Positions 6,683 to 15,363 of a stretch of DNA of 64,000 nt are shown piece after piece. Made by a program: the position numbers and the translations under genes. Source of the DNA: an uncultured Rhodospirillaceae bacterium (lineage in GTDB: Bacteria; Pseudomonadota; Alphaproteobacteria; Rhodospirillales; Magnetospirillaceae). Location: the NCBI GenBank assembly GCA_937887565.1, contig CALABS010000040.1, positions 1 through 64,000 of the forward strand, in the 5' to 3' direction. Each line of letters opens with the position of its first letter. Position 1 is the stretch's first letter. The notes under the pieces were generated by a model. It worked only from the letters and a program-made list of their open reading frames with translations. It was not told where the DNA came from and did not search any database.

Positions 6683-6769
6683 GTAACCTTCTCCCTCGGT
6701 TCGAACTCGCTGTGGGCCGCCCATCGTTCCCCCGTGGGCAGGCCCGGTTTCGACGACGGCGCCCCGGGA

Positions 6770-8686
6770 TCACCCCGGAGGCGCCGCCTCGGCGGTAAGT
6801 GTAGCGACTGCCTTGTCAAGCGCAAGGAATTCTTGGTTGGCGTGTCCCAGGCGGCGGATCGCCACCGTGCGGTCATCGGCCTCGCGGCGGCCGACCACCA
6901 GCAGCGCCGGCACCTTGGCGGCGGAGTGCTCGGCCACCTTCTTGTTGATCTTCTCGTTGCGCAGGTCGGTCTCGGCGCGGATGCCAGCCTTGCGCAGCGC
7001 GGCGGCGACCTCGCGGGCGTAGTCGTCGGCGTCGGACACGATGGTCGCCACCACCGCCTGCACCGGCGCCAGCCACAGCGGGAAACGGCCGGCATAGTGC
7101 TCGATCAGGATGCCGGTGAACCGTTCGAGCGAGCCGAACAGCGCCCGGTGCAGCATGACCGGTCGGTGCTTCTGGCCGTCCTCGCCGATATAGGACACGT
7201 CGAACCGCTCGGGCAGGTTCATGTCCACCTGGAGCGTGCCGCACTGCCAGTCGCGGCCGATGGCGTCGCGCAGCACGAATTCCAGCTTGGGTCCGTAGAA
7301 GGCGCCCTCGCCGGGATTGAGCGTGTAGTCGTAGCCCATGTGCTCGAGCGCGGTCTTGAGCGAGGTTTCCAGGAAGTCCCACACCTCGTCGGAGCCGATG
7401 CGCTTCTCGGGCCGATCCGAGAACTTGATGCGGACGGTCTCGAAGCCGAAGTCCTTGTAGATATCCATGATCAGGCGGACGACGGTCTTGCACTCGTCCT
7501 CCAGCTGCTCGGGGGTGCAGAAGATGTGGGCGTCGTCCTGGGTGAAGCTGCGCACCCGCATCAGGCCGTGGAGCGCCCCCGACGGCTCGTAGCGGTGCAC
7601 CTTGCCGAACTCGGCCATGCGCAGCGGCAACTCGCGGTAGCTGGTGATGCCCTGCTTGAACACCTGGATGCCGCCGGGGCAGTTCATGGGCTTGATGCAG
7701 AAGACCCGCTCGTCCTCGGTGGTGGTGGTGAACATGGCCTCGCGGAAGGTGGCCCAATGGCCCGAGGTCTCCCACAGCGAGCGGTCCATGATGTCGGGGG
7801 TGTTGATCTCCACGTAGCCGGCCTCGTCCTGGCGGCCGCGCATGTATCCGATCAGCGACTGGAACAGCCGCCAGCCCTTGGGGTGCCAGAACACCGCCCC
7901 GGGCGCCTCCTCCTGGAAATGGAACAGGTCCATCTCGCGGCCCAGGCGGCGGTGGTCGCGCTTCTCGGCCTCCTCCAGCATGTGGAGATAGGCCTCCAGG
8001 TCCTTCTTGTCGAACCAGGCGGTGCCGTAGATGCGCTGGAGCATCTCGTTCTTCGAATCGCCGCGCCAGTAGGCGCCGGCCAGCTTCATCAGCTTGAAGG
8101 CCTTGCCCAGCTTGCCGGTGGACGGCAAATGCGGGCCGCGGCACAGGTCGATGAAGCCGCCCTGGCGGTAGAGGGTGATCTTCTGGTCGGCGGGAATCGA
8201 GGCGATGATCTCGCCCTTGTATTTCTCGCCCTGGTCCAGGAAGAACTTGACCGCCTCGTCGCGGTCCCAGGTCTCGCAGGTCACCGCCTCGTCGCGATCG
8301 ACGATCTCGCGCATGCGCTGCTCGATCCGCTCCAGGTCCTCGGGCGTGAACGGGGTCGGGCGCGCGAAATCGTAGTAAAAGCCGTTCTCGATGGCCGGGC
8401 CGATGGTGACCTGGGTCTCGGGATACAGCTCCTTGACCGCCTCGGCCATGACATGGGCGGCGTCGTGGCGCAGCAGTTCCAGCGCGTCGGCGCCGTCCTT
8501 GGCGGTGACGATGGCGAGATCGGCGTCGGTGCCGAGGGTGGTGGTCAGATCCCTCATCACGCCGTCGATGCGGATGGCCAGCGCGGCCTTGGCGAGGCCG
8601 GGGCCGATGTCCTTGGCGACGTCCAGGCCCGTGACGGGACCTTCGTACTGGCGGACGCTGCCGTCGGGAAGCGTGATGGCGACCAT
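6770..8686 (-). CDS. thrS: threonine-tRNA ligase
   Basis: 638 residues, full length for the bacterial enzyme. Order: TGS domain (1-62), editing/second additional domain (about 65-225, with HDAAH and CRGP), class II catalytic core (about 265-535), anticodon-binding domain (540-638). Zinc ligands are visible as Cys in KPMNCPGG, His in FGKVHRYEPSG and His in MLHRALFGS. It charges tRNA-Thr and edits mischarged serine. It lies 87 bases upstream of infC on the same strand, as in many bacteria, and the two are probably co-transcribed. Confidence 0.97.
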   Translation of the reverse strand: MVAITLPDGSVRQYEGPVTGLDVAKDIGPGLAKAALAIRIDGVMRDLTTTLGTDADLAIVTAKDGADALELLRHDAAHVMAEAVKELYPETQVTIGPAIENGFYYDFARPTPFTPEDLERIEQRMREIVDRDEAVTCETWDRDEAVKFFLDQGEKYKGEIIASIPADQKITLYRQGGFIDLCRGPHLPSTGKLGKAFKLMKLAGAYWRGDSKNEMLQRIYGTAWFDKKDLEAYLHMLEEAEKRDHRRLGREMDLFHFQEEAPGAVFWHPKGWRLFQSLIGYMRGRQDEAGYVEINTPDIMDRSLWETSGHWATFREAMFTTTTEDERVFCIKPMNCPGGIQVFKQGITSYRELPLRMAEFGKVHRYEPSGALHGLMRVRSFTQDDAHIFCTPEQLEDECKTVVRLIMDIYKDFGFETVRIKFSDRPEKRIGSDEVWDFLETSLKTALEHMGYDYTLNPGEGAFYGPKLEFVLRDAIGRDWQCGTLQVDMNLPERFDVSYIGEDGQKHRPVMLHRALFGSLERFTGILIEHYAGRFPLWLAPVQAVVATIVSDADDYAREVAAALRKAGIRAETDLRNEKINKKVAEHSAAKVPALLVVGRREADDRTVAIRRLGHANQEFLALDKAVATLTAEAAPPG

Positions 8687-8744
8687 GGATCTCTCTCGAT
8701 CAGTCAGGAAAACGGGAATCCGGGGAGAGTAAGGGGTTTGGCCC

Positions 8745-9662
8745 CTAAGTCAAGGCGGCCAGCGCCCCTTCCACCTCCGCCACCGGCAGGGCGGCCAGGT
8801 CGGGGACGCGCAGCAGGGTGACCTTTCCCCTGGGAGCACACAAGGTGGGGTCGGACTCGTGAGAGAACAAGACCACGCTGGCGCAACCCGTGACCGCGAT
8901 CAGGTGCATGGGGCCGGTGTCGTTGCCCACCGCCGCCATGGCCCCCCGGCCGAGGGCGACGATGTCCAGGAGCCCGGTCTGGCCGGCCAAGGGCACCGTT
9001 TGGGGGCAGGCGGCGGTGACGGTGTCGATCTCGTCCTGCTCCTTGGCGGTGCCCAGCACCACCGGCGTGATGCCGCGCTCGGCCAGCCAGACCGCCAGGG
9101 CGGCGAAGCCGGTGGCCGGCCAGCGCTTGGCCGGACGATGGGGGGCGCCGCCGGGGCACAACAGGACGTATGGGTGCGGCAGGCCGAAGCGGGCGGTGTC
9201 GGCGGCCACCCACGACAGGTCGGGCGGCGGCACGCCGGGAATGCCGGCCATGGCCAGCTGTTCCGCCTGGCGATCGACCGTGTGCATGAGGTCGCGGTCG
9301 GGATTGGCATGGGGATGCGAGCATGCCGGGGCGATGCCCGACCACTCCGGCTTGCCGCCCAGCAGCTTGAAATACCACGACGACCGATCCGAGGTCTGGA
9401 GGTCGTAGACCCGCGCGAATCCCCCGCCCGACAGCCGCTTCCTCAGTTTCAGCACCCCGGCCACGTTCCACGCCTTCGGCTTGTCGTCGATCCACACATG
9501 GTCGAACCACGGGCAGGCGGCGGCCAGCTCGGCATAGGGACGGGTGGTCAGCAAGGTGATGTCGGCGTCGGGGTGATGGGCGCGGATGGCCTGGAACGGC
9601 CCGAAGGCCTGGACGAAGTCGCCCAGCGCGCCGAGCTTTATCACCAGCACCCGGGGTTTCAC
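8745..9662 (-). CDS. glycosyltransferase family 9 (heptosyltransferase-like)
   Basis: 305 residues. GTG start overlaps the upstream GT4 stop (GTGA), so the two are translationally coupled. The N-terminus PRVLVIKLGALGDFVQA is typical of ADP-heptose:LPS transferases, as are the C-terminal nucleotide-binding elements (LLCPGGAPHRPAKRWP and 'GNDTGPMHL'). Such enzymes transfer heptose or a similar sugar from an ADP-sugar onto LPS core at the cytoplasmic membrane. The acceptor cannot be told from sequence. Confidence 0.85.
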   Translation of the reverse strand: MKPRVLVIKLGALGDFVQAFGPFQAIRAHHPDADITLLTTRPYAELAAACPWFDHVWIDDKPKAWNVAGVLKLRKRLSGGGFARVYDLQTSDRSSWYFKLLGGKPEWSGIAPACSHPHANPDRDLMHTVDRQAEQLAMAGIPGVPPPDLSWVAADTARFGLPHPYVLLCPGGAPHRPAKRWPATGFAALAVWLAERGITPVVLGTAKEQDEIDTVTAACPQTVPLAGQTGLLDIVALGRGAMAAVGNDTGPMHLIAVTGCASVVLFSHESDPTLCAPRGKVTLLRVPDLAALPVAEVEGALAALT

Positions 9663-10867
9663 GCGCCCTCCGCCGACAGGCCCAGCACCTCGCGGTAGAC
9701 GTCGAGCGTGCCGGCGCACATGCGCTCGGTGGTGAAATTCTCGCGCACGTAGCTCTGGGCCAGCTCGGCCATGTGCCGGCGTTCCTCGGCGTCCAGCGCC
9801 AGGAAGCGATCCAGCGCGTCGGCCAGCGAACGCGGGTCGCCCGGGGTGGTCAGCCAGCCGGTGCGGCCGGGCAGGATGGTCTCGCGCGGGCCGCCGTGGT
9901 CCGAGGCGATCACCGGCCGGCCCATGGCCTGGGCCTCGACCACCACGCGGCCGAAGGCCTCGGGGTCGGTGGAGGCCGACACCGCCACGTCGGTCAGCAT
10001 GTAGGCCGCCGCCATGTCGCCGCATTCGTCGGCGATGTGGACCACGTCGGTGAGGTCGCGCCGCTTGATCAGCTCGACCAGTTCCTGGCGGTAGCCGGTG
10101 CGCCCCTGGTCCGAGCCCACCAGCAGGCAACGGATGTCGTGGCGGCCCAGCAGCGCCAGCGCCTCGATCAGCACCGACTGCCCCTTCCACCGGGTCAGCC
10201 GGCCGGGCAGCATGATGACCGGATAGCCGTCGGGCAGGCGCCATTTCTGGGCCAGGGCGATGATGCGCTCGGGACTGACGCGGGCGGGATCGAATTTGCG
10301 GATGTCGACGCCGCGCCGCACCACCCGGATCTTCCCGGGCGGGCAGTGATAGACCCGCTCGGCGTGCTCGGCGATGAATTCCGAGATGGCGATCACCCGC
10401 TCGCCCCGGGTCATGACCGAATTGTAGACGTGCTTGAGCCCGAACCAGCCCAGGTTATAGGTGCCGTGGAAGGTGGTGACGAAATGGGCGCCGGCGCGGT
10501 TGGCGGCGGCCAGGGCGCTCCAGGCCGGCGCGCGCGAACGGGCGTGGACGATGTCCACCCCGTGCTCGCGGATCACCGCCTCCAGCCGGGCGACGTTGGC
10601 CTTCATGACCAGCGGGTTCTTGGCCGCCAGCGGCAGCTCCACGTGGACGGCGCCGGCCCGGGTCAGCTCGCGCGTCATGGGGCCGCCCGAGGACGCCACC
10701 AGCGCGGTCCAGCTGGCGTCGGTCAGGGCCTGGGCCACCTCGACGGTGCCGCGTTCGACGCCGCCGGTGACCATGGCCGGCAGCACCTGGAGAACGACCG
10801 GCTTCCTGTCGCCTCCGGCGACGGGTGGTTGACGCGGCGCGCCGTGAGTGTGAACTGTGTCTGCCAT
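9659..10867 (-). CDS. glycosyltransferase family 4
   Basis: 402 residues from ATG 10867 (MADTVHTHG). GT-B fold: the N-domain begins VLQVLPAMVTGGVERGTVEV, and the C-domain has 'VIMLPGRLTRWKGQSVLIEA' and the E-x7-E motif in DPEAFGRVVVEAQAMG. It resembles WaaG/RfaG-type retaining transferases acting on LPS or surface polysaccharide. Only 25 bases separate its start from the divergent hydrolase gene, so their promoters must overlap. It precedes the GT9 gene in a two-gene operon. Confidence 0.88.
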   Translation of the reverse strand: MADTVHTHGAPRQPPVAGGDRKPVVLQVLPAMVTGGVERGTVEVAQALTDASWTALVASSGGPMTRELTRAGAVHVELPLAAKNPLVMKANVARLEAVIREHGVDIVHARSRAPAWSALAAANRAGAHFVTTFHGTYNLGWFGLKHVYNSVMTRGERVIAISEFIAEHAERVYHCPPGKIRVVRRGVDIRKFDPARVSPERIIALAQKWRLPDGYPVIMLPGRLTRWKGQSVLIEALALLGRHDIRCLLVGSDQGRTGYRQELVELIKRRDLTDVVHIADECGDMAAAYMLTDVAVSASTDPEAFGRVVVEAQAMGRPVIASDHGGPRETILPGRTGWLTTPGDPRSLADALDRFLALDAEERRHMAELAQSYVRENFTTERMCAGTLDVYREVLGLSAEGA

Positions 10868-10892
10868 GATCGATCGCGAGGGAAACCAGCCA

Positions 10893-11660
10893 ATGAGCCA
10901 AAACGGGGCCGGGATATTAGCACGCGCCGACGGCGCGTCCATCGCCTACCGACGCATCCCCGGCCGAGGGCCGGTGGTGGTCTTCCTGCACGGCTTCCAT
11001 TCCGACATGGAGGGAAGCAAGGCGGTCGCCCTGGAAGCGTGGTGCGCCGCGCGCGGCCAGGCCTTCCTGCGTTTCGACGCCTTCGGTCACGGCCAATCCT
11101 CGGGCGACATCCTGGAGGGGTCCATCGGCCGCTGGGCCGACGACGCCGAGGCGGCCATCGCCGAACTGACCGACGGGCCGGTGATCGTGGTCGGCTCCAG
11201 CTTCGGCGGCTGGATCGGCCTGTTGGCGGCGCTCAGGCTGCGGGGGCGCGTGGCCGGCTACATGGGCATCGCCGCCGCCCCCGACTTCACCGAGGACCTG
11301 ATGTGGGCCACCTTCTCCCCCGAGCAGCGCCGGGCGCTGGTCGAACAGGGGCGGGTGTCCCTGCCCAATTGCCACGAGCCGGAAAAGCCCTGGGTGGTGC
11401 CGCGCCTGCTGATCGAGGAGGGCCGCAACCACCTGCTGCTGCGCGACGCCATCAACCTGTACTGCCCGGCCCGGCTGGTCCAGGGCATGAGGGACGACGA
11501 CGTGCCGTGGGAAACGGCGCTCCGGCTGGCCGATTGCCTGGCAGGCGACGACATCGAGGTCCATCTGGTCAAGGACGGCGACCACCGGCTGTCGCGCCCC
11601 GAGGACATCCGCCGCCTGGAACGCGCCCTGGAGGGACTGCTGGAGTTGGCCCACGGATAG
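10893..11660 (+). CDS. alpha/beta hydrolase
   Basis: 255 residues from ATG 10893; an upstream in-frame ATG (10857) lies inside the divergent gene. Alpha/beta fold with the oxyanion segment FLHGFHSDMEG, nucleophile elbow GSSFGG, acid Asp in the 'RDDDVPWE' loop and catalytic His in DGDHRLS. Similar to palmitoyl-protein thioesterase ABHD10-like and other small serine hydrolases; thioesterase activity is possible. Cytoplasmic, no signal peptide. The substrate is unknown. Confidence 0.82.
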   Translation: MSQNGAGILARADGASIAYRRIPGRGPVVVFLHGFHSDMEGSKAVALEAWCAARGQAFLRFDAFGHGQSSGDILEGSIGRWADDAEAAIAELTDGPVIVVGSSFGGWIGLLAALRLRGRVAGYMGIAAAPDFTEDLMWATFSPEQRRALVEQGRVSLPNCHEPEKPWVVPRLLIEEGRNHLLLRDAINLYCPARLVQGMRDDDVPWETALRLADCLAGDDIEVHLVKDGDHRLSRPEDIRRLERALEGLLELAHG

Positions 11661-11684
11661 CGCCCGGCCGGCCGGGCCGGCCGC

Positions 11685-12239
11685 TCACCGTCCGGCGTCT
11701 CGCCAGAACGACGAGATCCGCTGGCGGGTGGCGGGCTCCTGCATTTCGGCGACGTTCTCCAGATCGATGGCCGGCGCCTGTTCCAGGGTCTGGCGGCTGG
11801 CGTCGAGCACGAAGCTTTGCGGCTGGCCGGCCGGCCGCAACCGGTTCCACGGCACCGCCACGTTCTTCTCGCCGACCCCCAGGAAGCCGCCGACGCCCAC
11901 CACCGCGAATTCGGCCGAGCCCTGGCGGACGTCGAGGACGATGTCCTGGATGTCGCCGATGCGTTGGCCATCGGCGTTGACCACCGCCGAACCCTTGATG
12001 CTGTCGGCCTGGGCCAGGGCGAGTTGATCCATGGGCACTTCCTCGGCACCAAGGGCGCGCGGGCCCTGGGCCTGCTGATCCGGCGCCGGGGCCGATTGCG
12101 CCGGCTGGTCGGGGAACACCGGACGGGCGGAGGGGGCGCGACCCTCCAACTGGTCGGGCTGGCGCGGCGGGCCGTCCTGGGCCAGGACGGGGGTGCACAG
12201 CGCGGCGGCGGCCATCGCGGCCATCAGCCGGTTCAGCAT
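11685..12239 (-). CDS. exported PRC-barrel domain protein
   Basis: 184 residues. Signal peptide (MLNRLMAAMAAAALCTPVLA, cut near AQD), a proline/glutamine-rich linker (21-70) and one PRC-barrel domain (about 78-150: 'IKGSAVVNADGQRIGDIQDIVLD' and 'NVAVPWNRLRP'). PRC barrels act as small adaptors. Alphaproteobacteria carry many such exported forms, often linked to stress regulons. It lies 47 bases downstream of the ECF sigma gene on the same strand and may be controlled by it. Confidence 0.8.
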   Translation of the reverse strand: MLNRLMAAMAAAALCTPVLAQDGPPRQPDQLEGRAPSARPVFPDQPAQSAPAPDQQAQGPRALGAEEVPMDQLALAQADSIKGSAVVNADGQRIGDIQDIVLDVRQGSAEFAVVGVGGFLGVGEKNVAVPWNRLRPAGQPQSFVLDASRQTLEQAPAIDLENVAEMQEPATRQRISSFWRDAGR

Positions 12240-12286
12240 GTTCGCCTCCTTAGGATGCTTGAAGGGATGAAGCGTCGGCCCGGCCC

Positions 12287-12886
12287 TCAACCACGCGCGT
12301 GGCGCCGATCGGCGAGGGCCGTCAGCCGGCGGGGGGCGCCATCGCGCGGCAACGGTCCCGCCCCGCTCCGACCCGTGCCGCCCCGACCCGCCTCGGATTC
12401 GATCAGGTCGCCGTCCATCAGCCGCCGCAACCGCCGGCGGGCTCGCGACAGTCGTGACTTGACCGTGCCCATGGGCACGCCCAGCGCCTCGGCGGCGTCC
12501 TCGTATTGCATGCCGTCCAGCCCGACCATCACCACCACCTGCTGCTCCTGCTCGGGCAGATGGTCGAAGGCGCGGGCGAGGTCCTTGAGGGTGACGCTGT
12601 GAATCTGGCGGGCGGGACAGGACAGATGGGCGTGCTCCTCCAGCAGCGGCACCATGGTGTTGATCGAGCCGTGCCGCAAATATTGGTTGATGTAGAGATT
12701 GTGAAGAATGGTGAACAGCCAGGCGCGGAGATTGGTTCCTTCGCGCCACAGGTGTTCGCGGGAAATGGCGCGCTCAAGGCAATCCTGAACCAGATCCTCG
12801 GCATGGATGGCATCGCGCACCAGCACGCGGGCATAGCGCCGAAGATTTGGAATATGCTCAGAGACCATGTCGCCGAATTCAGCCAT
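12287..12886 (-). CDS. ECF RNA polymerase sigma factor
   Basis: About 199 residues from ATG 12886 (MAEFGDMVSEHIPNLRRY); in-frame ATGs at 12946 and 12961 would add 20-25 residues. Region 2 (YARVLVRDAIHAEDLVQDCL) and region 4 (YEDAAEALGVPMGTVKSRLS) are both clear. The basic 35-residue tail is variable. No anti-sigma gene is adjacent. The 221 bases upstream to the hemerythrin gene hold no other gene I can support. A stem GGCGGAC/GTCCGCC near 13050-13070 may mark the end of the hemerythrin transcript. Confidence 0.85.
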   Translation of the reverse strand: MAEFGDMVSEHIPNLRRYARVLVRDAIHAEDLVQDCLERAISREHLWREGTNLRAWLFTILHNLYINQYLRHGSINTMVPLLEEHAHLSCPARQIHSVTLKDLARAFDHLPEQEQQVVVMVGLDGMQYEDAAEALGVPMGTVKSRLSRARRRLRRLMDGDLIESEAGRGGTGRSGAGPLPRDGAPRRLTALADRRHARG

Positions 12887-13107
12887 ATCTGCCACCTTGC
12901 CTTGGACAATATTTACACGCCTGGCCGTCAAGTTTATTTCAGCCATACATTTAGTATTCATGGCCCATGACGTTTGGTTATTCGGAAGGTGTGCATAGCC
13001 AGCGAGGAAAGGAAGGTGGCCTGAGGGAGTAACCCCGCAGGAAGCCCTGGCGGACGGGGGGAGGAGGTCCGCCTCCCGGCGGGTGATGCCGGCGGGACGG
13101 GCGGCGG

Positions 13108-13554
13108 TCAGTGGATCGGGCCTTCCTGCGCCTTGGCTTGCTGGATGCGGTCGCCCATGCGGTCGAGCTCGTCGTCGCCCAAGAGTTGGCGGGCCTTGGG
13201 GAAGATCTCGCTCTCCTCCTCGCGGACGTGATGCTGCACGCAATCCTTCAGGGATTCGACGGCGTCCAGCCAATCGTCGGAATCCATGGGAATGGCGGCC
13301 ATCCGGTTCAGGCGTTCCTCCATGACGTGGTGCTCGTGGATGCCGTCCTCGACCAGATCGTGGGACGGCTTGCGCTCGCGCAGCGGCGGATAGAACACCT
13401 TTTCCTCGGCATGGGCGTGGCGCAGCAGCGCATCCTTCAGCGCGCCGAACAACTCCTCGCGCTTCGCCTTGTCGACGCTCGAGGTCAGCAGGATCGAGGC
13501 GAAGATCTTGTCGACCGTCTCATGGTCGAATTTCAGCAATTCAAGGGCGTTCAT
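13108..13554 (-). CDS. hemerythrin HHE domain protein
   Basis: 148 residues from ATG 13554, which has GGAGGA four bases upstream (another ATG directly precedes it). Four-helix bundle with the diiron pattern: KFDHETVD, RHAHAEEKVFYP, IHEHHVMEE and QHHVREEESEIFP. Such proteins bind O2 or NO reversibly or sense redox state. It is convergent with nothing and stands alone, next to a FAD-Rieske oxidoreductase and an ECF sigma factor. A stress role is inferred. Confidence 0.88.
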   Translation of the reverse strand: MNALELLKFDHETVDKIFASILLTSSVDKAKREELFGALKDALLRHAHAEEKVFYPPLRERKPSHDLVEDGIHEHHVMEERLNRMAAIPMDSDDWLDAVESLKDCVQHHVREEESEIFPKARQLLGDDELDRMGDRIQQAKAQEGPIH

Positions 13555-13737
13555 CATTCCTCCGGGTACACGGGAGTGGATGACCCGGCAACGCCGTTTC
13601 CTCGCCCCCTGTTCCGTGGGACGGATCCGCCTCCCCCCTTCGCCATGGCGCCCTGTCCATCGGTGGCATGCCCGCTCCCCCGCTCCGCGCCGGCTTCCCA
13701 ATTAGGTTGGGCAATTCCACGGCCACGGAGAACGGCG

Positions 13738-15261
13738 ATGGCGCACGCCGAAGACGAAACCATCCCGGTGTGGAGCGCGCCGGCGGCCCCGGCCGAGCCC
13801 CGGCCGCTGACGGGCGACCTGCGGGTGGACGTCTGCGTGGTGGGGGCGGGCATCGCCGGATTGTCCACCGCCTATCTGCTGGCCCGCGCCGGGCGCCGGG
13901 TCGCCGTGCTGGAGTCGGGGCCGGGCGTGGCCTTGGGCGAGACCGGCCGGTCCACCGCCCATCTGGCCAGCGCGGTGGACGACGGCTTCGTGGCCCTGGA
14001 AAGACTGTTCGGGGCCGACGGCGCGCGGTTGATGGCGGAAAGCCATGCGGCGGCCATCGAGTCCATGGCCACCATCGTCGCCGCCGAAGGGATCGACTGC
14101 GGGTTCGGGCGCCTGGAGGCCTTTCTCTTCAATCCGCCCGGCGGCGGAGTGGATCTGGCCGCCGAACTGGAGGCGTCGCGCCGCGCCGGGCTGGCCGCCG
14201 AGATGGCGGCGCGGGCACCGCTGGACGGCTTTGAGACCGGCCCCGCCATCCGCTATCGCAACCAGGCCCGGTGCGACCCGCTCGCCTACGCGCGGGGCCT
14301 CGCGGCGGCGCTGGAGCGCCTGGGGGGCCGGGTGTTCACCGGCAGCTGGGCGGCCTCGATCGAAGGCGGCCACCCGGCGCGGGTCAGCTGCGCCCACGGC
14401 TGGCACGTCCTGGCCGATGCGGTGGTGGTGGCGACCAACGTGCCGGTCAACGACCGCGTCACCCTGCATGGCAAGATGATGCCCCACCGCACCTATGCGG
14501 TGGCGGCCCCCTGCGAGCCCGGCGGCGCCGTCGACGCGCTCTTTTGGGATACCGCCCAGCCGTACCACTACGCGCGCTTCGCCCGCGACGGCGGGGGACG
14601 GAGCATGCTGGTGGTGGGCGGCGAGGACCACCGGGTCGGCCATCCCGCCCATGGCGACCAGCGCTGGGGCCGCCTGGAGGCGTGGGCGCGCGAACGCTTC
14701 CCGGCGATGGGGGCGGTGGGCTGGCGGTGGTCGGGCCAGATCATGGAGCCGGTGGACCGGGTCGCGTTCATCGGCCGCAACCCCATGGACGAGGACAACG
14801 TGTTCGTCGCCTGCGGCGATTCCGGCGACGGCATCACCCACGGCGCAATCGCCGGCTTGTTGATCACCGATCTCGTCCTGGGACGGGACAATCCGTGGAC
14901 GGCGCTCTACGACCCGTCGCGGGTGACCCTGAAGGCGGCGTCGGGCTATGCCGACACCAACCTGCACGTGGCCGAACACTACGCCGAATGGCTGACCGGC
15001 GGCGACGTCGACACCGTGCGCGACATCCCGTCCGGCCAGGGGGCGGTGCTGCGCTCGGGCCTGTCCAAGATCGCCGTCTACCGGGACGAGAGCGGCACCG
15101 TCCACCGGCGCTCGGCGGTGTGCCCCCACCTGAAATGCATCGTCGCCTGGAACGATGCCGAGAAGAGTTGGGACTGCGCCTGCCATGGGTCGCGGTTCGA
15201 CCGCTTCGGCCGCGTGCTGAACGGGCCGGCCAACGCGCCGCTGCCCTCCGTCGATGAGTGA
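13738..15261 (+). CDS. FAD-dependent oxidoreductase with C-terminal Rieske domain
   Basis: 507 residues. An N-terminal DAO-type FAD domain begins with VDVCVVGAGIAGLSTAYLLA (about 30-50) and continues to about residue 390 (FVACGDSGDGITHGAIAG). A Rieske [2Fe-2S] domain occupies about 425-507 with CPHLKC and CACHGS, giving the C-x-H and C-x2-H ligands. The fusion matches a widespread family whose electron donor and substrate are undefined. The start has GGAG eight bases upstream. No membrane segments. Confidence 0.9.
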   Translation: MAHAEDETIPVWSAPAAPAEPRPLTGDLRVDVCVVGAGIAGLSTAYLLARAGRRVAVLESGPGVALGETGRSTAHLASAVDDGFVALERLFGADGARLMAESHAAAIESMATIVAAEGIDCGFGRLEAFLFNPPGGGVDLAAELEASRRAGLAAEMAARAPLDGFETGPAIRYRNQARCDPLAYARGLAAALERLGGRVFTGSWAASIEGGHPARVSCAHGWHVLADAVVVATNVPVNDRVTLHGKMMPHRTYAVAAPCEPGGAVDALFWDTAQPYHYARFARDGGGRSMLVVGGEDHRVGHPAHGDQRWGRLEAWARERFPAMGAVGWRWSGQIMEPVDRVAFIGRNPMDEDNVFVACGDSGDGITHGAIAGLLITDLVLGRDNPWTALYDPSRVTLKAASGYADTNLHVAEHYAEWLTGGDVDTVRDIPSGQGAVLRSGLSKIAVYRDESGTVHRRSAVCPHLKCIVAWNDAEKSWDCACHGSRFDRFGRVLNGPANAPLPSVDE

Positions 15262-15363
15262 TACCCCGTTTGACCCCGTGACCACCCCTTCTGACGACGC
15301 CCGCCGCCGGCCCGGATGTGGTGGCATGGACTCCATGGCCGCCGCATGCAGGGAAACCGAACA

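Noticed and set aside
6758..6785. Hairpin around the thrS stop as a terminator
   Set aside because: The stem is strong but no T-run follows on the minus strand, and infC begins soon after, so read-through is more likely.
6194..8821. 875-codon open frame on the plus strand
   Set aside because: It is the antisense of infC and thrS, both unmistakable. Repetitive Val/Leu/Asp/His-rich composition is typical of antisense frames in GC-rich DNA.
9773..11980. 735-codon open frame on the plus strand
   Set aside because: Antisense of the GT4 gene, then out of frame with the hydrolase; no domain.
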